DNA of 64,000 bases from Alphaproteobacteria bacterium UBA6411 (GCA_002438565.1 DJPN01000013.1:26514-90513); one strand, 5' to 3'. Positions 25,426-33,711 are shown, numbered from the stretch's first letter. Translations and numbers: made by a program. The notes: generated by a model not told the origin, from the letters alone.

Positions 25426-25967
25426 TGTATCTTTATCACTATGCCGCGAAAGGAAATACCGTCGAGCGTGACGGTATTTTATCGTTTGCCCAAAATCCGA
25501 ATGCGGATTTAAGCTATTATTTCAAAAGATCCGGAAAAACAACACACGCGGATATCGTAAACTGGTTTGAAAGCAAATTTAACGGACGCAGCCGCGGGAT
25601 CAGAGCTTTTCCCAGCCGCATACAACCGACGGAAAAATCCAAGTCTTTGCAAAATTTTATTGAAAACGCCGATTTGTTTGCTATCGACATCAACGCGTTG
25701 GATGAAGTCGGCTTGTTGGAATCGGTATACGTCAGTCCGTCGGTTATGGATACTCCGAATATCACGGATTCGGTTGACGCCGACGAAGTGTTATATAAAT
25801 TGCCCAATGCCCAATCCATTGACGCATCACCGATTGATTGGAGCGTTTGCGACGATTCCCTCGGTCGCCGTTTTGCGTATGTGCGCTATTATCTGTTGAT
25901 TGTCAAAGACGGCGTCATTCCGCCGCACTTTATTAAAAAACTTCCCGCCACGACTTTAACAACTTGA
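25422..25967 (+). CDS. Unidentified 181-residue protein paired with the metallopeptidase-like gene
   Basis: It begins with ATGATG overlapping the preceding stop. The opening MYLYHYAAKGNTVERDGIL loosely recalls the N-terminal strand-helix of ADP-ribosyltransferase-like folds (YHYT..., then ...dGIL), but no catalytic triad is evident, so I do not assign it. Base composition is more AT-rich than the neighbours. Its 3' end overlaps the convergent nfo gene by 35 bp. The overlap with the upstream gene suggests joint translation; an immunity or partner role is speculative. Confidence 0.6.
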   Translation: MMYLYHYAAKGNTVERDGILSFAQNPNADLSYYFKRSGKTTHADIVNWFESKFNGRSRGIRAFPSRIQPTEKSKSLQNFIENADLFAIDINALDEVGLLESVYVSPSVMDTPNITDSVDADEVLYKLPNAQSIDASPIDWSVCDDSLGRRFAYVRYYLLIVKDGVIPPHFIKKLPATTLTT

Positions 25968-26769
25968 TTTCCGCTTTGTAGCCGTCCAATTCGTTCGGGG
26001 TTTCCAGATAAAAGGGCAACTCCTTTAACAGAGGATGGTTGATGATTCGTTTTATCGCGTCCGCGCCGATGAAGCCTTGCCCGATTTTTTCGTGCCTGTC
26101 TTTGTGCGAGCCGAGCGGATTTTTCGAATCGTTCAAGTGTATCGCTTTCAGCCGCTGCAATCCGATAACGTCGTCAAAATATTTCAGCACGCCGTCCAAA
26201 TCGTTCACGATGTCGTATCCCGCATCGAAAACGTGACAAGTGTCAAGGCATACGCCGATTTTGTCCGACAATTTCACGCGGTCGACAATCGCGCGCAATT
26301 CCTCGAATTTTCCGCCGACTTCCGACCCTTTGCCCGCCATGGTTTCCAGCAAAACAGTCGTTGTTTGGCTTTCGGTCAGAATGCCGTTCAAAACGTCCGC
26401 GATTTTTTCAATTCCCGTTTCAACGCCTTGTCCGACGTGCGCTCCGGGGTGGAAGTTGTAATAATTATGCGGCAGGTATTCCATGCGCTTCAAGTCGTCC
26501 GTCATGGTGTCGAAAGCGAATTGCCGCGTGTCGTCGTTTGCGGCGCAGGCGTTCAGCGTGTACGGCGCATGCGCCAGCAGTTTCCCAAATTTGTTTTTGT
26601 TCGATATTTCCAGAAATTTTGAAACATCGTCCGCGTCAATCGCTTTCGCCGCCCCGCCGCGCGGGTTGCGCGTAAAAAACTGAAACACGTTCGCGCCGAT
26701 GCTTTCCGCCGTTTTTCCCATGGCGGCGAAGCCCTTGGCGGTCGACAAATGACAGCCGATGTAAAACAT
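25933..26769 (-). CDS. nfo: Endonuclease IV (AP endonuclease)
   Basis: A 278-residue TIM-barrel DNA-repair enzyme that nicks abasic sites. Signature stretches are present: IGCHLSTAKGFAAMG, YNFHPGAHVGQG, VLLETMAGKGSEVG, GVCLDTCHVFDAGYD, AIHLNDSKNPLGSHKDRHE, and a C-terminal FYLETPNE. These carry the His, Glu and Asp ligands of the trinuclear zinc site. It starts 7 bp after the dotB-like stop, so it is likely co-transcribed with that gene. The last 35 bp overlap the convergent gene's end. Confidence 0.96.
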   Translation of the reverse strand: MFYIGCHLSTAKGFAAMGKTAESIGANVFQFFTRNPRGGAAKAIDADDVSKFLEISNKNKFGKLLAHAPYTLNACAANDDTRQFAFDTMTDDLKRMEYLPHNYYNFHPGAHVGQGVETGIEKIADVLNGILTESQTTTVLLETMAGKGSEVGGKFEELRAIVDRVKLSDKIGVCLDTCHVFDAGYDIVNDLDGVLKYFDDVIGLQRLKAIHLNDSKNPLGSHKDRHEKIGQGFIGADAIKRIINHPLLKELPFYLETPNELDGYKAEIKLLKSWREVF

Positions 26770-26776
26770 AAAAAGA

Positions 26777-27745
26777 TTAACCCGCTTCGGGGTCGCGGAA
26801 CAGCGGTTTGCCTTGGTACATGCGGGCGGCCTGCGATTCCATCAGCGTTCCCAATGCGATTTGACGGTCGCGGATGCAAATCCTCAGCTGGTCGGCGACG
26901 GTCGGGTCGGGGTTGGCGAATACAAAGCGCACTTCGGGGAACATGGTTTTAATGCCCTGCAGTTTCTGATGAATAACGCCCAAAATGCCGCGCCCTAACA
27001 AGTCGGCCGCTAATTCTTCGCTTAAGTCCGAAGACATGGCGTATTTGATGACCGAGTTCAAGGCGTCCTCGACACTGTTGGCGTGAATGGTCGACAAAAC
27101 CAAGTGTCCCGAAGTCGCGGCGCGCAAAATCTGACTGGCGGCGTCGGGGGTGCGGATTTCGCCGACCAAAATATAGCGCGGACGGCAGCGCAAAGCGGAT
27201 TTCAGCGATTCGCCCCAGTCGTTGTTGTCGGGTTCAGTTTGTTTGCACAAGCCCAATCCGCCGCGTTTGGACTGATAAATCCCGTCCAAAGGCATTTCGG
27301 GAGGGTCTTCAATCGTGTAAGCAAAGCCGCCTTCGCGTTCCAAATACTTGCGCATCAAACACGAAATCGACGTCGTTTTGCCCGCGCCCGTCGGACCGCC
27401 CCACAAAATCAGCCCTGATTCGCGGTTCAAGGAAATCAAGTGGTTCGTTACCGCTTCGGGCAATCCCAAGCGCGCCACGTCGGGCGTTTTACGCGGCATG
27501 CGGCGGGCAGAATAATGAATTCCCGTCAAAGTCACAACGCGTTCGACGCGGTACATGGTCGAACCGTATGCCATGGAATAGCTGGAACGGCCGTTGTACG
27601 CCTTTTCCAAAGCGTCGCGGAATTCCTGCGCATCGTCGACTTCTAACTGTTTCAGCCCGAATCGCGTTTCGCCGTCATGAACGTAAATAACTTGTTCGGG
27701 TGTGAAATAAATGTCGGAAAAAAGCTGTTCGTCGATTTTTGCCAT
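26777..27745 (-). CDS. dotB: DotB-like secretion ATPase (PilT/VirB11 superfamily)
   Basis: A 322-residue hexameric-type ATPase. Visible motifs are Walker A GGPTGAGKTT (116-125), an Asp box (FAYTIEDPPEMPLDG), Walker B RYILVGEIRTPDAA, and the His box TSGHLVLSTIHANSVEDAL. Length and motif spacing suit the DotB/TraJ-type ATPase of Dot/Icm (type IVB) systems more than PilT. No other Dot/Icm component is in the window. The following gene, nfo, is only 7 bp away. A good promoter lies upstream. PilT-like twitching ATPase is the main alternative. Confidence 0.75.
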   Translation of the reverse strand: MAKIDEQLFSDIYFTPEQVIYVHDGETRFGLKQLEVDDAQEFRDALEKAYNGRSSYSMAYGSTMYRVERVVTLTGIHYSARRMPRKTPDVARLGLPEAVTNHLISLNRESGLILWGGPTGAGKTTSISCLMRKYLEREGGFAYTIEDPPEMPLDGIYQSKRGGLGLCKQTEPDNNDWGESLKSALRCRPRYILVGEIRTPDAASQILRAATSGHLVLSTIHANSVEDALNSVIKYAMSSDLSEELAADLLGRGILGVIHQKLQGIKTMFPEVRFVFANPDPTVADQLRICIRDRQIALGTLMESQAARMYQGKPLFRDPEAG

Positions 27746-27774
27746 GGTAGAATCCCAATAACCTTATTGTTTCC

Positions 27775-27803
27775 ACTATAAACGCTTAAACGGTATGATG
27801 CAA
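27775..27803 (-). promoter_or_regulatory. Promoter of dotB-nfo
   Basis: On the minus strand TTGCAT (27803-27798), a 17-bp spacer and TATAGT (27780-27775) match the sigma-70 consensus closely, about 30 bases before the dotB start. Confidence 0.7.
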
Positions 27804-27809
27804 GAAAGT

Positions 27810-28610
27810 TCATATATCATTTTTATGACAAACGTGCCAAAGCCCGCACAAAACAAAGAAAAACGCGCAGGTCAGTTCAATGGCGGGCGCGGCGGGGGCG
27901 TTATATCGGACGGACAGGCCGATGCCCGAAACGGAGCAAACGACGCCGACAAGGGACGCTTTCACCGCCATTTGTTCCGGCGTTTTCGATATGAACCGCG
28001 CCGCGCAGGCGGGAATGACCGTCAAGGCGGATACCAGCAGCAATCCCGTTGTTTTAAACGATAAAGCCACAAAAACGGCGATTAAAACGGTAAACAGGCG
28101 GTTTTGACGCTGAGTGTCGACGTTTTCCCCCGCGGCGATATCCGGCGCGACGGCGCAAAAGACTTGATTTTTCCAATTCTTAATCAAAACCAGCGCACAC
28201 AGCGTTCCCGCGATTCCCGTAAAAATCAAATCGGAGCGGGACACGGACAAAACATCGCCGAACAGGTATCCCGTCAAATCCGCGCGGAAATCGGGCATGT
28301 AGGCCAGTCCCGCCAAACCCGCGCATAAAGCAGTCTGTCCGATAATCAACAGATATAAATCAATGCCCAAAACGGTTTTTTGCGGAATTTTGACCAATAG
28401 CAAGGCTAAAACGCACACCAGCGCCGCCACAGCCAGATTCGGCGACATTCCCAAGGCCGCTCCGGCAACGATTCCGGCCAAAGCCGCATGCGACAGCGTG
28501 TCGCCGAAATAGGCCGTTTTACGCCAAATCATCAAACAGCCGATCGGTCCGGCCAGCAGAGCCGTTATAACGGCCGCGGCCGCCGCGCGTAAAACAAACG
28601 GTTCAAACAT
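27810..28610 (-). CDS. znuB: Zinc/manganese ABC transporter permease
   Basis: A 266-residue, roughly 8-TM permease of the ABC-3 family. Typical stretches are LLAGPIGCLMIWRKTAYFGDTLSHAALAG and TGLLLVSALTVIPACAAR. It forms the channel for Zn2+ uptake with ZnuC and the binding protein. The start overlaps the znuC stop by 8 bp. The family also includes Mn2+/Fe2+ permeases; the DNA does not decide between metals. Two adjacent genes encode the ATPase and, divergently, the binding protein. Confidence 0.9.
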   Translation of the reverse strand: MFEPFVLRAAAAAVITALLAGPIGCLMIWRKTAYFGDTLSHAALAGIVAGAALGMSPNLAVAALVCVLALLLVKIPQKTVLGIDLYLLIIGQTALCAGLAGLAYMPDFRADLTGYLFGDVLSVSRSDLIFTGIAGTLCALVLIKNWKNQVFCAVAPDIAAGENVDTQRQNRLFTVLIAVFVALSFKTTGLLLVSALTVIPACAARFISKTPEQMAVKASLVGVVCSVSGIGLSVRYNAPAAPAIELTCAFFFVLCGLWHVCHKNDI

Positions 28611-29298
28611 AGGTGATTCCTTTGTCGGGCAGGTGGGTGTGGTCGTGGCGGTACAAAGTCGTGTAAGGCGTCAAACCGGCAATTTCCTGCGGTTTTCCGG
28701 AACAGCAGATATGGCGGTTCAAACAAATGACTTTGTCCGTTTTCGCCATGACGACATACAAATCGTGCGACACCATCAAAACAGCGCACCCGCGTTCTTT
28801 GTTCAGTTTGGAAATCAGTTCGTACAGCGATTCTTCGCTTGCGGGATCCAATCCCTGCGCCGGTTCGTCCAACACCAGCAAATCGGGCTGCTGCATTAAA
28901 GCGCGCGCCAGCAAAACCCTTTGCGTTTCCCCGCCCGAAAGCGGGTGTATGGAACGATCGGCCAAAGATTCCGCGTCCGTTTCCTTTAAAGCCGCAAGGA
29001 TGTCCTGTTTTGCAGAGCGGTGCCCCAGCGCCATAAAGCGGCGGACGGTCAGCGGAACGGTTGCGGGAACGGACAGCTTTTGCGGAACATACCCGATTTT
29101 CAATTCGCTTTTTTTTACCAAAACACCCGATGTCGGGGGCAGGATGCCCAAAACGATTTTCAGCAAAGTCGTTTTGCCTGCGCCGTTCGGGCCGATAAGC
29201 GTTACGATTTTGCCCGCCGGCACGGCAAACGAAATATTTTCCAGCACGGTCAAACCGCCCGTCCGATATCCGATGTTTTTCAGTTCCAGCAAGTTCAC
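28603..29298 (-). CDS. znuC: Zinc ABC transporter ATP-binding protein
   Basis: A 231-residue ABC ATPase with Walker A (GPNGAGKTT), signature LSGGETQRVLLARAL, Walker B LLVLDEPAQGLD and a His switch. The C-terminal tail LYRHDHTHLPD is rich in His, a feature of ZnuC and a hint of zinc specificity. GTG start at 29298. It is transcribed with znuB, and divergently from znuA across a 70-bp gap in which I see no clear Zur box. Confidence 0.93.
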   Translation of the reverse strand: MNLLELKNIGYRTGGLTVLENISFAVPAGKIVTLIGPNGAGKTTLLKIVLGILPPTSGVLVKKSELKIGYVPQKLSVPATVPLTVRRFMALGHRSAKQDILAALKETDAESLADRSIHPLSGGETQRVLLARALMQQPDLLVLDEPAQGLDPASEESLYELISKLNKERGCAVLMVSHDLYVVMAKTDKVICLNRHICCSGKPQEIAGLTPYTTLYRHDHTHLPDKGITYV

Positions 29299-29368
29299 GG
29301 AAAATGTCCTTTATTGCTTTTTTTACGAATTTATACTACAAATCCAATCAAAAAGGGGGAAATTTTTT

Positions 29369-30193
29369 ATGCTGTTCCGTTGGGTGCTGATTGCTGTTTC
29401 GACGATTGTTTTCCAAGCGCAGGCGAAAACGCCGTCGGTTTTGGTGTCGATTGCGCCGCTTCATTCGGTTGTGGCGGCCGTGGCGGACGGCGTTTTTACG
29501 CCCGATTTGCTGATGCAGCCGTCCCAATCCGTGCATGAATACCGGCTGAAACCGTCGGATTTGCGGAAAATATCGTCGGCGGATATTGTGTTTTACGGCG
29601 GAAAAGCGTTGGAAGGCTTTTTACCCAAAGCGATTGAAAGCGCGGGCGTTCAAGGCGTTTCCTTTTTGGCGGAAGGTGACGAACCGCATTTTTGGCTGTC
29701 GCCTTTGACAATGGCGCGGGTTGCCGAAAAAACGGCGGAAAAGCTGGCGCAAATCGATGCGGAGCATGCCGATGCCTATCTGGCGAACGCGGCAAGCTTC
29801 GCCCGCACGGCGAACGGTTTGCTGTTGAACGGACAGCGGGAGCTGGCCGCCGTTCGGGGCAAGCCTTTTGTCGTTTTTCACGATGCCTACCGCGCTTTCG
29901 AGCGGGAATTCGGATTAAGCGGAATCGGGGCGGTCTGGGTTGACGCGCACCATGGCGCGGGGGCGGCGCATTTAATCGAATTGCGCCAAAAAATGCGGGA
30001 AAGCGGAAAAGTCTGTTTGTTTTCCGAACCTCAAATGCCGGACAAGCCGTTGGAAACGGTGCGCGAAGGGCTGAATGTGGTTGACGGCGCCGCCGATCCT
30101 TTGGGAACGGGAATTGAAACGGGCAAAGATTTTTATCCCCGTTTAATCAACAATCTGATACAGTCGTTTAAAAAATGTTTGGCTCAACTGTAA
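29369..30193 (+). CDS. znuA: Zinc-binding periplasmic protein ZnuA
   Basis: A 274-residue exported cluster A-I binding protein. The start at 29369 has a signal peptide (MLFRWVLIAVSTIVFQAQA) and an AAAAGGGGG Shine-Dalgarno. Metal-ligand His residues appear in QSVHEYRLKPSD, EPHFWLSP and VFHDAYRAFE, and the C-terminal motif ADPLG is typical. The His-rich acidic loop of many ZnuA proteins is absent. It captures Zn2+ for ZnuBC. The downstream Memo-AMMECR1 gene is only 8 bp away and probably co-transcribed. Confidence 0.92.
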   Translation: MLFRWVLIAVSTIVFQAQAKTPSVLVSIAPLHSVVAAVADGVFTPDLLMQPSQSVHEYRLKPSDLRKISSADIVFYGGKALEGFLPKAIESAGVQGVSFLAEGDEPHFWLSPLTMARVAEKTAEKLAQIDAEHADAYLANAASFARTANGLLLNGQRELAAVRGKPFVVFHDAYRAFEREFGLSGIGAVWVDAHHGAGAAHLIELRQKMRESGKVCLFSEPQMPDKPLETVREGLNVVDGAADPLGTGIETGKDFYPRLINNLIQSFKKCLAQL

Positions 30194-30201
30194 GGCGTGC
30201 C

Positions 30202-31704
30202 ATGCGGTTTCTGTTGTTTTTATTGTGTTTGACGGGTGCGGCGGATCAAGCCGTTGCCGATTCGGCGGAAAAAACGCGTTTTCCGATTGCGGCGGGCGTT
30301 TATTATCCGAGCTCCGCCGAAGAAACGGAAAGTCAAGTTGACGCTTTGCTGGCTGCGGCGCGCGGACATTTTAAATCGGAATCGGAAAAGTTTCCCAAAG
30401 CCGTCATTGTTCCGCACGATTCCCTGTTGTCCGAATCAGGGCGCGTTGCGGCGGCGGCGTACGCGGCTTTGATGAAAATCAAACCTTTTGTCCGGCGGGT
30501 GGTGATTGTGGCGTCTCCGCAGCACGGGCGGCATTTCGGCGTGCTGCTGTCATCCGCGCGATATTGGGCTTTGCCGTCGGGTCGGCGTTTTGAAACGGAC
30601 GGCGCGTTGATTGAAAAATTAAAGCAAATCCAAGGCATTGATTACGATGATGCCGTTTTTGAAGCCGAAGAAGCGATAGAGGCGCAGCTGCCCTTTGTCG
30701 CCGCCGTTTTCCGTCCGGATGTCAAAATCGTTCCGCTGCTGGTGGGCGATGCCGGAATCGACCAAGTATCGGATATGATAGATTTGATTTGGGGCGGTTC
30801 GGAAACGGCAATCGTGTTCGTTTCCGATATGGCGCAAGGGGAATCCGTTTCCAAAACGGCGGAAAAAGACGAACGGACGGCGCGGATTTTGGAAAAAAAG
30901 GAAGAGATTCCTCTGGGCAAAGACAGGCTGTCGGCTCCGCGTCCCGTCGAAGGGCTTTTGGCGTATTTGCGGGAAACGGGCGGCGAAATCAGACGGCTGG
31001 ATTTGCAGACGGGCTTCGGTTTGTTTTCCGAAAAGGTGAAAGGATACGGCGCGTTTGCCGTTTATGAAAACGATGCCGCGGCGCAAAGCAGCAAAGAAGA
31101 AACGGAAAATCTGCTGAAAGAAAATCAAAACGCGCTGCTGCGCGTGGCGGCTCAGTCGATTGTGTCGGGATTTGAACGCGGGCGGCCGCTGCGCGTGCGA
31201 CTGGCGCGATATCCCGAAGCTTTGCGCCAAAAAGGAGCCACGTTTGTCAGCATTTATTGCGGCGGGGCGCTGTGCGGCAGTGCGGGATCCGCGGAAGCCG
31301 TTCGTCCGATTATTGATGATATTGCGGAAAATGCTTATGCGGCGGCCTTTTCGGATTTCCGGTTCACCCCTTTGACGCAGGAAGAACTGCAGAATGTCGA
31401 GATTTCGATTTCCCTGCTGACCCGACGCACGCGCATCAAGTTTTCGGACGAAGCCGACTTGCTGAATCAAATCAGACCGAAAACGGACGGGCTGGTTGTG
31501 CGCGAACGTGCCAACACTGCGCTGTTTTTGCCGCAGATTTGGGATTCTTTTTCATCACCGAAGGAGTTTTTGGCGCATTTGAAGCGCAAAGCGGGGCTGC
31601 CGCCGGATTACTTGTCGCCGACATTGAAAGTTTACCGGTTCGAGGTGATTGATATTTCAAGCGGGGATTTGGAAGATCCCGCTTCCATATGGAGGACGAA
31701 ATGA
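30202..31704 (+). CDS. Exported MEMO1-AMMECR1 fusion protein
   Basis: A 500-residue protein. The N-terminus (MRFLLFLLCLTGAADQAVA) is a signal peptide. The Memo-like (AmmeMemoRadiSam B) domain covers residues ~25-290. It keeps PHDSLL and SPQHGRH, which align with the metal His of MEMO1, but the SDLSH motif reads VSDMAQ. The AMMECR1 (system A) domain covers ~300-490. Fusions of the two are common in the AmmeMemoRadiSam system, but an exported copy beside znuA is less usual. Function unknown. Starts 8 bp after znuA; stop overlaps mutT. Confidence 0.85.
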   Translation: MRFLLFLLCLTGAADQAVADSAEKTRFPIAAGVYYPSSAEETESQVDALLAAARGHFKSESEKFPKAVIVPHDSLLSESGRVAAAAYAALMKIKPFVRRVVIVASPQHGRHFGVLLSSARYWALPSGRRFETDGALIEKLKQIQGIDYDDAVFEAEEAIEAQLPFVAAVFRPDVKIVPLLVGDAGIDQVSDMIDLIWGGSETAIVFVSDMAQGESVSKTAEKDERTARILEKKEEIPLGKDRLSAPRPVEGLLAYLRETGGEIRRLDLQTGFGLFSEKVKGYGAFAVYENDAAAQSSKEETENLLKENQNALLRVAAQSIVSGFERGRPLRVRLARYPEALRQKGATFVSIYCGGALCGSAGSAEAVRPIIDDIAENAYAAAFSDFRFTPLTQEELQNVEISISLLTRRTRIKFSDEADLLNQIRPKTDGLVVRERANTALFLPQIWDSFSSPKEFLAHLKRKAGLPPDYLSPTLKVYRFEVIDISSGDLEDPASIWRTK

Positions 31705-32105
31705 CAAAAGTGTTGTGGGTCGTTGCGGGGGCTTTGGTCGACAAAGACGGACGCGTGTTGCTGACGGAACGGCCGGCGGGCAAAAATCTGGCGGGATTTT
31801 GGGAATTCCCCGGCGGAAAAATCGAATCGGGCGAAACGCCGCGTGAAGCTTTGGTGCGCGAACTGGGGGAAGAGCTGGGAATCGCCGTTAATCCGCAATC
31901 GCTGATTCCGTGTACGTTCGCTTCGTACGATTATCCCGAATTTCATCTGGCTATGCCGTTGTTTGTTTGCCGCGAATGGGCGGGCGGCGTGTCGGGCAAA
32001 GAAGGGCAGAATTTCGTTTGGACGGACTGGCGCGATACGCCGCCTTTGGCGCCGGCTGATACGGATTTGGCAAAAGTTTTGCGTGTTTTCTTAAAAAACT
32101 TTTGA
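31701..32105 (+). CDS. mutT: NUDIX hydrolase, MutT type
   Basis: A 134-residue protein with the complete Nudix box GGKIESGETPREALVRELGE, followed by ELGI. It resembles MutT, which removes 8-oxo-dGTP from the nucleotide pool. The ATG at 31701 overlaps the previous stop (ATGA), and the GGAGG Shine-Dalgarno lies inside the end of that gene, which rules out the ATG at 31689. Translational coupling with the Memo-AMMECR1 gene follows. Other small NUDIX pyrophosphatases share the fold, so MutT is the likely but not proven assignment. Confidence 0.9.
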   Translation: MTKVLWVVAGALVDKDGRVLLTERPAGKNLAGFWEFPGGKIESGETPREALVRELGEELGIAVNPQSLIPCTFASYDYPEFHLAMPLFVCREWAGGVSGKEGQNFVWTDWRDTPPLAPADTDLAKVLRVFLKNF

Positions 32106-32130
32106 TTCAAAAAGCTTAACGCACTAATAT
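32102..32130 (+). promoter_or_regulatory. Promoter of pgsA
   Basis: TTGATT (32102-32107), a 17-bp spacer and TAATAT (32125-32130), about 24 bases before the pgsA start. Confidence 0.6.
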
Positions 32131-32153
32131 AAGAAAAACGATATATCGGACAT

Positions 32154-32723
32154 ATGGTTATGAGTTCTGAATTCAAGAAAAAAATTCCCAATTATTTGAC
32201 ATTTATGCGGATTTTGGTCATTCCGTTCGTTATTGCCACTTTTTCGTTCCCCGGCGTTTTATGGGCGTGGGTCGGTTGCGGCCTGTTTGTTTTGGCTTCC
32301 GTAACGGACTGGTTCGACGGTTATCTGGCGCGCAAGTTCAAAAGCACGTCCAGCTTGGGGCGCGTGCTGGATCCCATCGCGGACAAACTGTTGGTTTCGG
32401 CGACGCTGTTGATGATGGCGGCGTATGACAGACTGGGATATACGGGGATTTTCCCCGCCGTTATCATTTTGTGCCGCGAAGTGCTGGTGTCCGGACTGCG
32501 CGAATATCTGGCGGGAATCCAAGTCGGATTGCCCGTAACGCGGCTGGCAAAGTGGAAAACGGGGATTCAGATGACAGCCATTCCGATGCTGATGGTGGCG
32601 GATTATTCGCCGTGGTTCTGCTATTTCGGTGAAATCGGCGAAGTGCTGATTTGGATTGCCGCTTTGCTGACCATGATTACGGGATACGATTATCTGCGGT
32701 CGGGATTGAAACATCTGGACTGA
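32154..32723 (+). CDS. pgsA: CDP-diacylglycerol-glycerol-3-phosphate 3-phosphatidyltransferase
   Basis: A 189-residue, roughly 5-TM inner-membrane enzyme making phosphatidylglycerol phosphate. The CDP-alcohol phosphotransferase signature D-G-x2-A-R-x8-G-x3-D-x3-D is intact in DWFDGYLARKFKSTSSLGRV then LDPIADK. NYLTFMRILVIPFV is the family N-terminus. The ATG at 32154 or the one at 32160 could start it; neither has a strong Shine-Dalgarno. A promoter and a terminator flank it, so it is its own unit. Confidence 0.95.
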   Translation: MVMSSEFKKKIPNYLTFMRILVIPFVIATFSFPGVLWAWVGCGLFVLASVTDWFDGYLARKFKSTSSLGRVLDPIADKLLVSATLLMMAAYDRLGYTGIFPAVIILCREVLVSGLREYLAGIQVGLPVTRLAKWKTGIQMTAIPMLMVADYSPWFCYFGEIGEVLIWIAALLTMITGYDYLRSGLKHLD

Positions 32724-32740
32724 GGTCTGTCAACGGCAAT

Positions 32741-32774
32741 AAAAAGCCCGCCCTGTTCAAGGGGGCGGGCTTTT
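32741..32774. terminator. Bidirectional terminator between pgsA and the outer-membrane barrel
   Basis: An 8-bp GC stem (GCCCGCCC/GGGCGGGC) has A and T runs on either side, placed between two convergent genes. Confidence 0.88.
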
Positions 32775-32796
32775 CCGCTTTCAAGAGGAAAATTTC

Positions 32797-33441
32797 TTAG
32801 AAGCTGTAACGGACGCCGGCCAGAATCTGGTGGGCGGTCGTGTCAAATTCAATTTTGTCGCCTTCTCGGGTGCGTTTGTCGTACGAACCGTAGTCCGTGA
32901 AACGATAGCCGACATCGATTGTGATGTTTTTGGTGACTTCCGCACCGACACCCGCCATCAGGCTGTACGCAAATTTGTTTTTGGAAAAGCTGTTGGTTTC
33001 GGTATCCGTCGGATCGACGACATCGGTGTCTTTAAATTTGTATTTCATTTTCGCCATACCGACGCCAGCGCCGACATAGGGTTTGAAAATGGTAGGATTG
33101 TCAATATCATAGTAGCCGTTCAGCATAAACGACTGGCCGGAAATTTCCGATTTGTTGATTTCGGAGTCGTCCTGTCTGGTTTTGTCGTCTTTTGCCAGAT
33201 AGGTGTACGCCAATTCGGTGCGGACGGCGCCCATTTTTGCACCGATGGCGATGTCGCCGCCGAAGTTTTTCACTTTATCGGTTTCTTTCCAGCGGGAACC
33301 GTCGTCTTTCGTTCCTTTTGCTTCACCGTCCGTAAACGACATGACCGCTTTGACCGAAGCGTACGGCGTGATGTCCGCGGCGTTTGCGGCGGAAGTGAAA
33401 ACCGCCAAAGCGGCGGCCGATGTTAAAAGAAGTTTATTCAT
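32797..33441 (-). CDS. Outer-membrane beta-barrel protein (OmpA-barrel/Omp25-like)
   Basis: A 214-residue protein with a Sec signal peptide (MNKLLLTSAAALAVFTSAANA) and then about eight amphipathic strands; the C-terminus ends in the barrel signature GVRYSF. PYVGAGVGMAKMKYKF and DVGYRFTDYGSY are typical of small 8-stranded porin-like barrels of the OMP_b-brl family common in alphaproteobacteria. The ATG at 33441 has AAGGA upstream; the ATG at 33450 lacks spacing. It probably contributes to surface stability or adhesion. A structured RNA candidate lies directly upstream on the same strand. Confidence 0.88.
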   Translation of the reverse strand: MNKLLLTSAAALAVFTSAANAADITPYASVKAVMSFTDGEAKGTKDDGSRWKETDKVKNFGGDIAIGAKMGAVRTELAYTYLAKDDKTRQDDSEINKSEISGQSFMLNGYYDIDNPTIFKPYVGAGVGMAKMKYKFKDTDVVDPTDTETNSFSKNKFAYSLMAGVGAEVTKNITIDVGYRFTDYGSYDKRTREGDKIEFDTTAHQILAGVRYSF

Positions 33442-33467
33442 AACTAACATTCCTTATTTTGTTTCAG

Positions 33468-33675
33468 TTAAACAAAACCCACCTGAAAAGGCGGGCGGAT
33501 GTTAGCAACCGTTCAAAAACAAAGACGGCTCGGCGTTTTCGCGCGTATGCCTTATAGCGCCGACATCCGTCCGTAAACGGAATATCGGCGTATGACTTAA
33601 TGAGTCGCAATACACCTTGCGACTGTTTTTGAAAAAGGGTTGCTACGCCCTGCATTCGTCTTTTCCACGAATACG
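33468..33675 (-). ncRNA. Structured RNA candidate: small RNA or long leader of the barrel gene
   Basis: This ~210-bp stretch has no convincing gene. Read on the minus strand, it begins after a good promoter (33681-33709). A long closing stem joins 33638-33645 with 33501-33510, and 33624-33633 with 33511-33521. Inside are a perfect 7-bp hairpin (33604-33623) and an apical hairpin (33558-33590, with TCCG/CGGA nested inside CGCCGA/TCGGCG). It ends in a CCCGCC/GGTGGG terminator with a T-rich tail (33468-33495). The long closing stem recalls 6S RNA, but the two internal hairpins do not fit it well, and I cannot assign an Rfam family. Because it lies upstream of the barrel gene, it could be a leader with a terminator/antiterminator instead. 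Confidence 0.5.
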
Positions 33676-33680
33676 TATTT

Positions 33681-33709
33681 AAGGTATAACACTTCTGATA
33701 AGTTGGCAA
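33681..33709 (-). promoter_or_regulatory. Promoter of the structured RNA
   Basis: On the minus strand TTGCCA (33709-33704), a 17-bp spacer and TACCTT (33686-33681). The predicted start near 33675 fits the 5' end of the folded element. Confidence 0.6.
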
Positions 33710-33711
33710 GC

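Noticed and set aside
29299..29368. Possible Zur box between znuC and znuA
   Set aside because: Searched for a palindromic GTTATAATGTTATA-like site; none is present, so regulation by Zur is not claimed here.
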